Shown here: one piece after another, positions 1 through 7,723 of the stretch | Layout of the letters: each line of letters opens with the position of its first letter | Numbering within the stretch: position 1 is the stretch's first letter | NCBI GenBank assembly: GCA_031363085.1 | Contig: JANLTU010000081.1 | Location: forward strand, 1-21,883 | Length of the DNA stretch: 21,883 nt | Reading direction: 5' to 3' | DNA from: UBA6921 sp031363085 | GTDB taxonomy: Bacteria; Pseudomonadota; Gammaproteobacteria; SG8-11 | Notes under the pieces: generated by a model | The model's input: the letters and a program-made list of their open reading frames with translations, nothing else | Databases searched by the model: none | What the model was told of the DNA's origin: nothing | Position numbers and translations under genes: made by a program

Positions 1-2
1 TG

Positions 3-2483
3 GTGTCGGCGCCGAGCGATGATTCGGTTGCGTCGGGGCGCCGGCCCGGTCGTATCTGCTATGTCGACGATAGTCGTACGTCTGCGTACGTCACCAAGAA
101 AATTCTCACTGAGTTCGGCTATCACGTCGATCATTATAATTCCGCAGAGCCGGCTATCGTGGCTTTGCTGGAAAGCGACTACGACTTATTGCTCACGGAT
201 TTATTGCTGTCGACCGGTGGAATGAACGGCGACGATCTGGTGCGTTTTTTGCGCATGAGCGGTCACCCTAAAAAGAAATTGTTACCTGTCATCGTGATCA
301 CGGGCTCGTCAGACAAAGACACTTTGCTGCGTATTTATGAAGCGGGCGCTAACGGTGTGCTGGTCAAACCGATCACCGGTGATGAACTGAATGAGCGCAT
401 TCGTGGGCTGATACCCGATCACGTGCCGGCACCTCCGCAGTCTGGCTATGCATTGGAGATTCATGATCAGCCCAATACGCCTCCGGTCGCTGCGGCTGCG
501 CGCAAATTGCCGTCGGTTACGACTCCCCCAGTTGTAGCCGCAGAAAAAACTATCGGCGCGCGTAAAACGTCAGTGCCACCGATCACGTCGCGGGCTCCTG
601 GGCCGATGTTCAAGCGTTCGAAGTCGGCGGATGAAAAAAATAGTCAAGCTCAGAGCGTTGCTGCGTTGCCGGCGACCGATCCGCCGCCTCAGGCAGTATC
701 CAGGCCGGTCACAGCTTTCGGCGCCAAGAAACGCATGCCACCCGCCGCTGCGGGTCCGCTGCCGCGCGATGCCGCCGCAGTAATTGCCGAATTACGCGCC
801 AGCGATCACCAGGACGAAGACATTCCGACGCTCACCATGGCGCTTGATGCCACGGTGGCTGAAGCGCCAGCACCGGCGACACCCAAGCCAGTAGTGCGCG
901 ACGAGGCGCAGCGCGTACCCAGGAATAAAACAGAAGCACGTCCGGCAAAGGCGGCGTCGGTAGCGAAGCCTGCCGCCGTCAACACCGCATCCGCGATATT
1001 CGATGCCTCGGACGCACGTGCGGCTATGTCCAAACGCCCACGCGAGCGGGTGCATGCACCAGAACCGCCACCCGAGCGCGTGCTAGTGAGCGCATCTAAC
1101 GCGCAAGCGACAGTTGCGGAGAAGCGCCCTCGCGAACGTAAGCCCGTAGCGGAAAGCAAATCAGTAGCCGAAAAGCCGGCAGACGAAATCAAGCCAGTAG
1201 CCGAAAACAAACCGGTAGTCGAACGCACACCAGCCGCCGAAAGCAAGCCGGTTGCTGAGCCACCGCGCGAACGCGCCAATGCGCGGGAACCCGAACGTGT
1301 ATTACCCAGCGACAGCAAAGCGATTGTGACTGCGTTAGACATTGCGCAAGACTTTCCGCAGATACAGGACGATTCATTTCAGCCCTCGATGGGGCGCACG
1401 GTGGTTGAAACCGTCAAGCGTTACAAAGTATTGAGTGTGTCGGCGTTGGCGTCACTGGTGATTATTGGTTGGAGTCTGTTTAATTTCATGAGCAGTGGCA
1501 GTGCCATTAACGTCGAGGTTGCGCGCGCCGAAATTGGCTCATTGCACCAGTCGGTGACAGTGCCGGGCAAAGTGGTGAGCAAGCTTAAGGTTGACGTGAA
1601 TCCCAGTGCCGGCGGGCAAGTGAAGCAGTTATTTGTTAAAGAGGGCGACAAGGTACGCAAGGGGCAAAATATCGCGCAACTGGAAAGCGATGAAGTTTCA
1701 ACTGAAGTAAAACGGGCCGAAGGTAATCTGCAAACCACCCGTGAAGAAAGCACAATGGCGGAAAAAACCGTCACCCGCATGCGTCGTGCGCTGGATTTAG
1801 GTGCCGTGTCGCGACAAGCAGTGGAAGAGGCTGAGGCGGCGTTAAAGCTGGTCAAGTTGAAAGAGGCGGCGGCCAAGGAGCAGGTGCGTTCCACGCGACA
1901 ATTATTAGACAAGCTCATGGTGGTCGCGCCGTTCGAAGGCACGATCACGTCGCGGCCGGTGCAAGTGGGTCAATATGTGCGGTCGAACGAGCCTATCGTT
2001 TCGGTGGTGGATCTAGGGCAGCGCGAAATTGAAACCAAAGTTGATGCCGCCGACAGCGCCTCCATCAGCACCGGTCAAGACGTCGATGTGTCGTCCGACG
2101 CCTTTCCCGGGCGCAAGTGGCGCGAATTAGTCACGCGTGTCGCACCTGCGGCTAACCGCGAAGCCACGGTGAGCGTGTACGTCAGTTTGGGTAAAGAGGC
2201 GCCCCCCCTGAAAGTCGGTCAACAGGTGGATACGGACATTCGCATCGTATCGGCCGATCACGCTATCAAATTGCCGATCAGTGCCTTGCTTCAGCGTAAC
2301 GGCAAAATGTGGGTTGCGATCAGCGAAGAAGGCCGCGTGCATTTCATACCGGTCACAACCGGTATGGAAGATGCCACGCATGTAGAAATCACCCAAGGAA
2401 TCCGGCCCGGACAAGAAGTGGTCTTGCCCAAAGGCGCGGTGTTGCAAGAAGGTGATCGAGTCAATGTGGTGTCGTCCCGTTAA
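3..2483 (+). CDS. Receiver domain fused through one membrane helix to an RND/HlyD-type periplasmic adaptor
   Basis: Residues about 17-140 form a response-regulator receiver: acidic pair D22/D23, phospho-acceptor D66, T100 and K122, all in the expected spacing. Residues about 145-470 are a Pro/Ala/Glu/Lys/Arg-rich, probably disordered linker. One hydrophobic helix (about 476-496) follows, preceded by K472, R473 and K475, which predicts a cytoplasmic N-terminus. Residues about 500-826 are a periplasmic adaptor: biotinyl-lipoyl half-motifs, a coiled-coil hairpin (about 568-640), a second lipoyl half, a beta-barrel and a membrane-proximal domain. Adaptors of this family link an inner-membrane transporter to an outer-membrane channel. 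No transporter gene lies downstream; the upstream side is outside the window. The GTG at position 3 is only the first possible start here and the true start may lie upstream. The domain calls are secure; a phosphorylation-controlled adaptor is inference. Confidence 0.88.
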   Translation: MSAPSDDSVASGRRPGRICYVDDSRTSAYVTKKILTEFGYHVDHYNSAEPAIVALLESDYDLLLTDLLLSTGGMNGDDLVRFLRMSGHPKKKLLPVIVITGSSDKDTLLRIYEAGANGVLVKPITGDELNERIRGLIPDHVPAPPQSGYALEIHDQPNTPPVAAAARKLPSVTTPPVVAAEKTIGARKTSVPPITSRAPGPMFKRSKSADEKNSQAQSVAALPATDPPPQAVSRPVTAFGAKKRMPPAAAGPLPRDAAAVIAELRASDHQDEDIPTLTMALDATVAEAPAPATPKPVVRDEAQRVPRNKTEARPAKAASVAKPAAVNTASAIFDASDARAAMSKRPRERVHAPEPPPERVLVSASNAQATVAEKRPRERKPVAESKSVAEKPADEIKPVAENKPVVERTPAAESKPVAEPPRERANAREPERVLPSDSKAIVTALDIAQDFPQIQDDSFQPSMGRTVVETVKRYKVLSVSALASLVIIGWSLFNFMSSGSAINVEVARAEIGSLHQSVTVPGKVVSKLKVDVNPSAGGQVKQLFVKEGDKVRKGQNIAQLESDEVSTEVKRAEGNLQTTREESTMAEKTVTRMRRALDLGAVSRQAVEEAEAALKLVKLKEAAAKEQVRSTRQLLDKLMVVAPFEGTITSRPVQVGQYVRSNEPIVSVVDLGQREIETKVDAADSASISTGQDVDVSSDAFPGRKWRELVTRVAPAANREATVSVYVSLGKEAPPLKVGQQVDTDIRIVSADHAIKLPISALLQRNGKMWVAISEEGRVHFIPVTTGMEDATHVEITQGIRPGQEVVLPKGAVLQEGDRVNVVSSR

Positions 2484-2585
2484 GTAGCCAATACCACGTC
2501 AGTAGCCATCAACACCACATGCTTTAATTGGCGCTCAATTGCGGTTTTAGGATCACTGCTTCCAGAGCATGAAGCCGGTTAATGT

Positions 2586-3551
2586 TCAATCAAACGGTAT
2601 GTTGGTACCGGTGATTACCGCGATGTAACTGATCGGTGCTGCGCCCGTATAGCCGCTGGGAAAGCAACGGTTACGAATCTTCACCGGCCCGATGGGCGGG
2701 TAGATCCAAATTTCTCCCTCGTAATCAGCGCGTCCTACAGTGCCGGGTTTTAAGCACGATGTGCGGTAATCAAAAGATGAACCTGCTGAATCCTCCTGCT
2801 TAACAAACAACGTGCCCTTGTATCGAACATGGTAGGTTTCAAAATTCCCTAGCGGGGTTTCGACTGTTTGCTTGACGCTGGAAGTGATCTCAAACCCTGG
2901 GATAGAGATATCTTCGGGATTACTAGGTGGGTTGGGCGCGGTATAGGGAAGCGCTTTCATTGTCGCAAGGGATTTACACGCACTAACATCGCATTTACCC
3001 ATGATGTCGAAATCAAGTGCGCCTTCTTTCGCACGCTCAATTGGTTGACCGTCACTTGTGAAGCTGTCTTTTATTGGCGACCAAAACACTTGCCTGGGTA
3101 CTGGGGCGGGGTCACCGGCTTGAAGCACCCCATTAGAATCTAACCAATAGCTGTTGTTTGGTAAGCCCGCCGTCGCTGTGCCTATGCCTCCAAATCCATG
3201 TAGAAAAATTGACCCGCTTTCATTCTGGGTGATGTATTGGACGGTAGTTGCGCCTGCTTCCTCGAAAACAAAACGTAGCACCGGACGGATACTGGAGGTA
3301 AATGGCAAGGTGAGTAAGGTTTGGCCCCATTTCATATTGATGCCACCGGAGGGCGTGAGAAATGTCGCGCCGACCGCATATGACTCATAGGCCATCGAGA
3401 TGTAGTGGCCGTCCGAATACGTCGGTAAATTAGTCGAGTCGGTCGTATGCGACTTGGATTTATTGCTGCCTACCAAGCATGACGCCAGCAACAGCACGCT
3501 GGCCGCACCGAGCGCGACCACACCGACTTTACTTTGCATCCATCCACGCAT
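2586..3551 (-). CDS. Predicted outer-membrane lipoprotein of unknown function
   Basis: The 321-residue product begins with a lipoprotein signal peptide: short basic start, hydrophobic stretch, then lipobox L22-A23-S24-C25. The residue after the lipidated Cys is Leu, not Asp, so outer-membrane sorting is expected. The mature protein is rich in Gly, Pro, Thr and aromatics, with scattered cysteines (K-C-D-V-S-A-C and others) that could form disulfides. I do not recognise a family. The start at 3551 has an AGGTGA Shine-Dalgarno about 6 nt upstream; an ATG four codons later (3539) is possible, and the open frame extends further upstream without a plausible start. The gene is convergent with the receiver-adaptor gene and divergent from the glycosylase gene. 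A TATAAT on the minus strand (3590-3585) could be its -10 box. Confidence 0.75.
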   Translation of the reverse strand: MRGWMQSKVGVVALGAASVLLLASCLVGSNKSKSHTTDSTNLPTYSDGHYISMAYESYAVGATFLTPSGGINMKWGQTLLTLPFTSSIRPVLRFVFEEAGATTVQYITQNESGSIFLHGFGGIGTATAGLPNNSYWLDSNGVLQAGDPAPVPRQVFWSPIKDSFTSDGQPIERAKEGALDFDIMGKCDVSACKSLATMKALPYTAPNPPSNPEDISIPGFEITSSVKQTVETPLGNFETYHVRYKGTLFVKQEDSAGSSFDYRTSCLKPGTVGRADYEGEIWIYPPIGPVKIRNRCFPSGYTGAAPISYIAVITGTNIPFD

Positions 3552-3584
3552 CGCGATCACCTGTAACAAAATAACAATACAACA

Positions 3585-3625
3585 ATTATAGCGAGATTTG
3601 CCTGCGCGTGTAGCGCACGTACAAT
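3585..3625. promoter_or_regulatory. Divergent promoter region between lipoprotein gene and UDG gene
   Basis: On the plus strand TTGCCT (3598-3603) and TACAAT (3620-3625) with a 16-bp spacer form a reasonable sigma-70 promoter for the glycosylase-uvrC unit. On the minus strand a perfect TATAAT (3590-3585) lies about 35 nt upstream of the lipoprotein start, but no convincing -35 was found for it. The 103-bp gap is AT-rich next to GC-rich genes. Confidence 0.45.
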
Positions 3626-3654
3626 CAGAACCGATGTTCTTGCGGATAGATTGC

Positions 3655-4293
3655 ATGAGTGACCACACGCTGTTCGACCCCGATTGTCGTCGTTGCGCAC
3701 GACTGGCCGTATTTCTGGATCAAGTACAGGTCGATTATCCCACCTATCACGCGCGACCGGTGGCGCCGTTTGGTGTTGACGATGCGCGCTTGTTGATCGT
3801 AGGTCTAGCGCCGGGTATGCACGGTGCGAATGCGACTGGTCGGCCGTTCACCGGGGATTTTGCCGGTATTTTACTCTACGAAACGCTGTATGAATTTGGC
3901 CTGAGCACGGCGCCGCAGTCAGTCGCGCGTGATGATGGATTGCAGTTGCGCGCTTGCCGTATCACCAACGCGGTGAAATGTTTGCCACCGCAAAATAAAC
4001 CGCTGCCGCTGGAAGTCGCCACCTGCAATATTTTTCTTGCGCGCGAATTGGCAACGCTACCGCAGGCTGCGGTGATTCTCGCGCTCGGCCAAGTGGCGCA
4101 CATGGCGGTGTTGCGTGCGCTGGGTTTGAAGGCCAAAGAATTTCCGTTCGGCCACGCCACACACTACGCCTTGCCCGATGGGCGCCAGTTGTTGTCGTCA
4201 TACCATTGCAGCCGCTACAACACTCAAACGCGCCGTCTGACGCGCGACATGTTTCGCGACGTGATGCGACGCGCGGTGGAGCGGATGCCGTGA
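3655..4293 (+). CDS. Uracil-DNA glycosylase, family 5-like (UDGb)
   Basis: This enzyme should remove uracil (and possibly other deaminated bases) from DNA, the first step of base excision repair. The 212-residue protein carries G50-L-A-P-G-M-H-G followed by T-G-R-P-F-T-G-D, the family-5 form of motif A, rather than the GEAPG form of family 4. Motif B is H184-C-S-R-Y-N189. C11, C14, C110 and C124 have the spacing expected for the [4Fe-4S] cluster shared by families 4 and 5. The start at 3655 was chosen because the first Cys pair follows soon after; an in-frame ATG at 3634 is an alternative. The stop overlaps the uvrC start in GTGA, implying co-transcription of two repair genes. Motif B reads HCS rather than the usual HPS. 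Confidence 0.85.
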   Translation: MSDHTLFDPDCRRCARLAVFLDQVQVDYPTYHARPVAPFGVDDARLLIVGLAPGMHGANATGRPFTGDFAGILLYETLYEFGLSTAPQSVARDDGLQLRACRITNAVKCLPPQNKPLPLEVATCNIFLARELATLPQAAVILALGQVAHMAVLRALGLKAKEFPFGHATHYALPDGRQLLSSYHCSRYNTQTRRLTRDMFRDVMRRAVERMP

Positions 4294-6143
4294 GCAACCT
4301 GCCGCGCGCAGCCTTCGATGCCGGTGAGTTTGTAAAAACCCTGCCCAACAAGCCGGGCGTGTACCGCATGCTCGACGCCGGCGGCACCGTGCTGTACGTC
4401 GGCAAGGCACGTAATTTAAAAAAACGCGTGGCAAGTTATTTTCAGCGTCCGGCCGAGCATCCCAAAACTCAGGCGATGCTGGCGCAGGTGCTGGGTGTTG
4501 AAATCACCGTCACGCATAACGAGACCGAAGCGCTGCTGCTGGAAAATAACCTGATTAAAAGCCTGCGCCCGCGTTACAACATCACGCTGCGCGACGACAA
4601 AAGTTATCCTTACATCGTGGTGGTCATGGAGCATGAGTTCCCGCGCCTGGCGTTTTATCGCGGTGCACGTCGTGAACGCGGGCGCTATTTTGGTCCCTAT
4701 CCCAGTGCATCGTCGGCGCGCGAGACCTTGCACTTGATGCAAAAGATTTTTCCGGTGCGCCAGTGTGAGGACGTGTTTTACCGCAACCGTTCGCGGCCCT
4801 GTCTGCAATATCAAATCAAACGCTGCACCGCGCCGTGTGTCGGCTTGGTGAGCAAGGAAACCTATGCGGAGGATGTGCGCCACGCGAGTTTGTTTTTGGA
4901 AGGCAAGAACACCCAGGTGGTCGACGCGTTGGTGACGCGCATGGAGCAAGCCGCGACCCAGTTGCAGTACGAGCAGGCGGCGCGCTATCGCGATCAGATC
5001 GCGAGCCTGAAGCGCATTCTGGACAAGCAGTACATGAGCGGCGAAGGCGGCGATCTTGATATTATCGCCAGCGTGGTGAAACACGGCCTCGGTTGCGTGC
5101 AGGTATTTTACGTGCGCGGCGGGCGCAATCTGGGCAATAAAACATTTTTTCCCAAAAGCGCAGCGGCGGCCGAGGCGCATGAAATTCTCGCTGCGTTCAT
5201 CCCGCAGTATTACTTGGGCGATGCCGTGCATGGGCAGGCGAGCCGTGAGGTTCCGCCGCAGATTTTGCTGAATCATGAAGTTGAGGATGTGGACTTGCTA
5301 ACCGACGCCCTGACCCAGCAAGCACAGCGCAAGGTGCAGATCATGCGACCCGAGCGCGGCGACAAAGTGCGCTGGGTGGAGCTGGCGCAAGCCAATGCGC
5401 AGCACGCCATCGACACGTTTCTGGCCGGCAAGGCCACCACGCTCGCGCGCTTCGATGCCTTGCAGGAAGCTTTGCAGCTCGACAGCGTGCCGCAACGGCT
5501 GGAATGTTTCGACATCAGCCACACCATGGGCGAAGCCACCGTCGCGTCATGCGTGGTGTTCGACACGCAAGGCCCAGCCAAAGCGGACTACCGGCGCTTC
5601 AACATCAAGGACATCACCCCCGGCGACGACTATGCCGCCATGCGTCAGGCACTGTTGCGGCGTTACACACGCCTGCAACAGGAAGAGGGCAAACTGCCGG
5701 ATATCCTGTTCATCGACGGCGGCAAAGGCCAGTTGACCCAAGCCGAACAGGTGCTCGCCGAATTGCAGGTGGAAGGCGTAACCTTGATCGGGGTAGCCAA
5801 GGGGGTGGATCGCAAACCTGGGTTGGAGACGCTGTTCTTGTCCGGTCAGGAGCAGCCGCTTATACTGCCCGCCGACTCTCCTGCCTTACTGCTGGTCCAG
5901 CAGATCCGCGATGAAGCGCACCGCTTTGCCATCACCGGCCATCGCCAACGCCGTGCGAAAGCGCGCACCACGTCGGTGCTGGAAGGGATCAAAGGCTTAG
6001 GCGCCAAACGGCGACATTTATTATTGAAACAGTTCGGTGGCTTGCAGGAGCTGACCCGCGCCGGGGTTGAAGACTTGACCCGCGTGCATGGCATCAGCAG
6101 CGAGCTTGCCCAACGCATTTACGATGTATTGCACCCCGACTGA
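4290..6143 (+). CDS. uvrC: UvrABC system protein C, excinuclease subunit
   Basis: UvrC makes both incisions around bulky lesions in nucleotide excision repair after UvrA and UvrB load. The 617-residue protein has the full domain order: N-terminal GIY-YIG nuclease (N-K-P-G-V-Y ... L-Y-V-G-K-A-R), a Cys cluster C159-x11-C171-x7-C179-x3-C183 matching the UvrC iron-sulfur site, a UVR domain for UvrB contact, an RNase-H-like 3rd domain (F-D-I-S-H and I-D-G-G-K-G-Q carrying catalytic acidic residues) and two C-terminal helix-hairpin-helix repeats. Length is close to E. coli UvrC (610). The GTG at 4290 is preferred: it overlaps the upstream stop, has a GGAG about 8-10 nt before it, and leads straight into the conserved N-terminus. 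pgsA follows after 13 nt, as in many gammaproteobacteria. Confidence 0.97.
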   Translation: MSNLPRAAFDAGEFVKTLPNKPGVYRMLDAGGTVLYVGKARNLKKRVASYFQRPAEHPKTQAMLAQVLGVEITVTHNETEALLLENNLIKSLRPRYNITLRDDKSYPYIVVVMEHEFPRLAFYRGARRERGRYFGPYPSASSARETLHLMQKIFPVRQCEDVFYRNRSRPCLQYQIKRCTAPCVGLVSKETYAEDVRHASLFLEGKNTQVVDALVTRMEQAATQLQYEQAARYRDQIASLKRILDKQYMSGEGGDLDIIASVVKHGLGCVQVFYVRGGRNLGNKTFFPKSAAAAEAHEILAAFIPQYYLGDAVHGQASREVPPQILLNHEVEDVDLLTDALTQQAQRKVQIMRPERGDKVRWVELAQANAQHAIDTFLAGKATTLARFDALQEALQLDSVPQRLECFDISHTMGEATVASCVVFDTQGPAKADYRRFNIKDITPGDDYAAMRQALLRRYTRLQQEEGKLPDILFIDGGKGQLTQAEQVLAELQVEGVTLIGVAKGVDRKPGLETLFLSGQEQPLILPADSPALLLVQQIRDEAHRFAITGHRQRRAKARTTSVLEGIKGLGAKRRHLLLKQFGGLQELTRAGVEDLTRVHGISSELAQRIYDVLHPD

Positions 6144-6156
6144 GTGTGTCACCACC

Positions 6157-6747
6157 ATGATCCTTAATGTTCCCAATGGGCTGACGCTGTTTCGCATCGT
6201 GCTGATTCCGGTGTTTGTGGTCGTGTACGTGCTGCCGGTGCCGTGGGTCAACGCAGCCGCGACGCTGGTGTTTGCGCTCGCAGCATTAACCGACTGGCTC
6301 GACGGCTACTTCGCGCGTCGTTTGAATCAGATGTCGGCCTTCGGCGCGTTTTTGGACCCGGTGGCCGACAAGCTCATGGTCGCTGTGGCCTTGATCATGA
6401 TCGTCAATCAAAACCCCAGCGGCTTGCCGGGCGTGTGGATCGCGATCCCCGCCGCGATTATCGTTGGCCGCGAAATCGCCGTGTCGGCGCTGCGTGAGTG
6501 GATGTCGGAGCTGGGCGCGCGCGCCAAAGTCGCCGTGTCGATGATCGGCAAAGTAAAAACCGGCACGCAGATTTTTTCGATCCTGTTCTTGCTGTACCAG
6601 TACCCGGTACTGGAGTTTCCGGTGGTGAATATTGGTGTGGGCTTGCTGTATTTGTCCGCACTGCTCACGCTCTGGTCAATGTTCATCTATTTACGCGCGG
6701 CTTGGCCATTGCTAAACGGTGCGCGGCCGGGTGGCGGCGCGTCATAA
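6157..6747 (+). CDS. pgsA: CDP-diacylglycerol-glycerol-3-phosphate 3-phosphatidyltransferase
   Basis: PgsA makes phosphatidylglycerol phosphate from CDP-diacylglycerol and glycerol-3-phosphate, the committed step to phosphatidylglycerol and cardiolipin, in the inner membrane. The 196-residue product contains the CDP-alcohol phosphotransferase signature D-G-x2-A-R-x8-G-x3-D-P-x2-D (from T-D-W-L-D-G-Y-F-A-R to F-L-D-P-V-A-D-K) and four to six hydrophobic helices. The N-terminus M-I-L-N-V-P-N-G-L-T-L-F-R matches the family start, so ATG 6157 is preferred over upstream in-frame starts inside uvrC. It sits 13 nt after uvrC, a conserved gammaproteobacterial pairing, and is probably transcribed with it. 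Confidence 0.96.
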   Translation: MILNVPNGLTLFRIVLIPVFVVVYVLPVPWVNAAATLVFALAALTDWLDGYFARRLNQMSAFGAFLDPVADKLMVAVALIMIVNQNPSGLPGVWIAIPAAIIVGREIAVSALREWMSELGARAKVAVSMIGKVKTGTQIFSILFLLYQYPVLEFPVVNIGVGLLYLSALLTLWSMFIYLRAAWPLLNGARPGGGAS

Positions 6748-6837
6748 GGTCAATCGGCGCGGTTGCGAGCCCAGTCCTTGTCAGCCGCGCAACGCAGAAG
6801 TACCATGCGTTCTTCAATTTTCCCACGGAGAAGTCGC

Positions 6838-7716
6838 ATGTTCCACGGCAGCATGGTGGCGTTAGTGACGCCGATGCACGACGACGGATCGCTAGATTAC
6901 GAGAGCTTGCAGCGGCTGCTTGAGTTTCATGTCGAGAACAAAACCGATGCCATCGTCGCGGTAGGGACCAGCGGTGAATCCGCAACCTTAGACATGGAGG
7001 AACATTGCACGCTGTTGCGCCGTGTGGTGGAAATGGTGGCGGGGCGCATTCCGGTGATCGCGGGTAGCGGCGCGAATTCGACGACTGAGGCGGTTGAGCT
7101 GACCCAGTGCGCGCTCGACGCCGGTGCCGACGCGGCATTGTTGGTGACTCCGTATTACAACAAACCGACGCAGGAAGGTCTGTATCTGCACCACAAAAAA
7201 GTGGCCGAGTCGGTGGCCATTCCGCAAATCCTCTATAACGTGCCGGGTCGCACTGCCTGCGACATGTTGCCGCAGACCGTAGAGCGTTTGTCGCATATTT
7301 CGAATATCGTCGGCATCAAGGAAGCGACCGGTAATTTGCAACGCGGCAAAGAGATTCTGGACCGCTGCGGCGACCGCATCGACCTTTACAGTGGCGACGA
7401 TGCGACCGCGATGGAGCTCATTTTGATGGGAGCGAAGGGCGACATTTCGGTGACCGCCAATGTCGCGCCACGCTTAATGCACGAGCTGTGCGCCGCCGCG
7501 CGCGCGGGTGAACGCAGCAAGGCAGACGCCATCAACCAAAAACTGCTCGGGCTGCACAAAGATCTATTTGTCGAAGCTAATCCAATCCCGGTGAAGTGGG
7601 CGCTCTACAAAATGGGGCTTATTCCGCGCGGCATACGCTTGCCATTAACGGAGTTGTCCGAGCACTATCACGCGACGGTTTTAACGGCGATGCGCCAGGC
7701 GGGTTTGAGTGTTTAA
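6838..7716 (+). CDS. dapA: 4-hydroxy-tetrahydrodipicolinate synthase
   Basis: DapA condenses pyruvate with aspartate semialdehyde in the lysine/meso-diaminopimelate pathway, feeding peptidoglycan. The 292-residue protein has E. coli numbering almost throughout: Schiff-base K161 (G-I-K-E-A-T-G-N), Y133 (Y-N-V-P-G-R), R138, Y107 and T44. Position 45 is Ser rather than the Thr of E. coli, a common conservative change. ATG 6838 has a GGAG 8 nt upstream and gives the family N-terminus M-F-H-G-S; in-frame starts further up give an unrelated basic leader. It leads a dapA-bamC-purC order typical of gammaproteobacteria, and the bamC start follows its stop by 7 nt. Confidence 0.97.
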   Translation: MFHGSMVALVTPMHDDGSLDYESLQRLLEFHVENKTDAIVAVGTSGESATLDMEEHCTLLRRVVEMVAGRIPVIAGSGANSTTEAVELTQCALDAGADAALLVTPYYNKPTQEGLYLHHKKVAESVAIPQILYNVPGRTACDMLPQTVERLSHISNIVGIKEATGNLQRGKEILDRCGDRIDLYSGDDATAMELILMGAKGDISVTANVAPRLMHELCAAARAGERSKADAINQKLLGLHKDLFVEANPIPVKWALYKMGLIPRGIRLPLTELSEHYHATVLTAMRQAGLSV

Positions 7717-7723
7717 GTCTGAA

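Noticed and set aside
806..1342. Antisense open frame of 178 codons opposite the linker of the fusion protein
   Set aside because: It is Ser/Ala/Arg/Thr low-complexity translated from the repeat-rich linker, with no ribosome site; a shadow of the sense gene.
4416..5276. Antisense open frame of 286 codons inside uvrC
   Set aside because: uvrC on the sense strand is fully conserved here; the antisense product has no recognisable domain.
6748..6837. Hairpin or riboswitch in the dapA leader
   Set aside because: Short GC-rich complementary pieces exist, but no lysine-riboswitch elements and no terminator-like T run.
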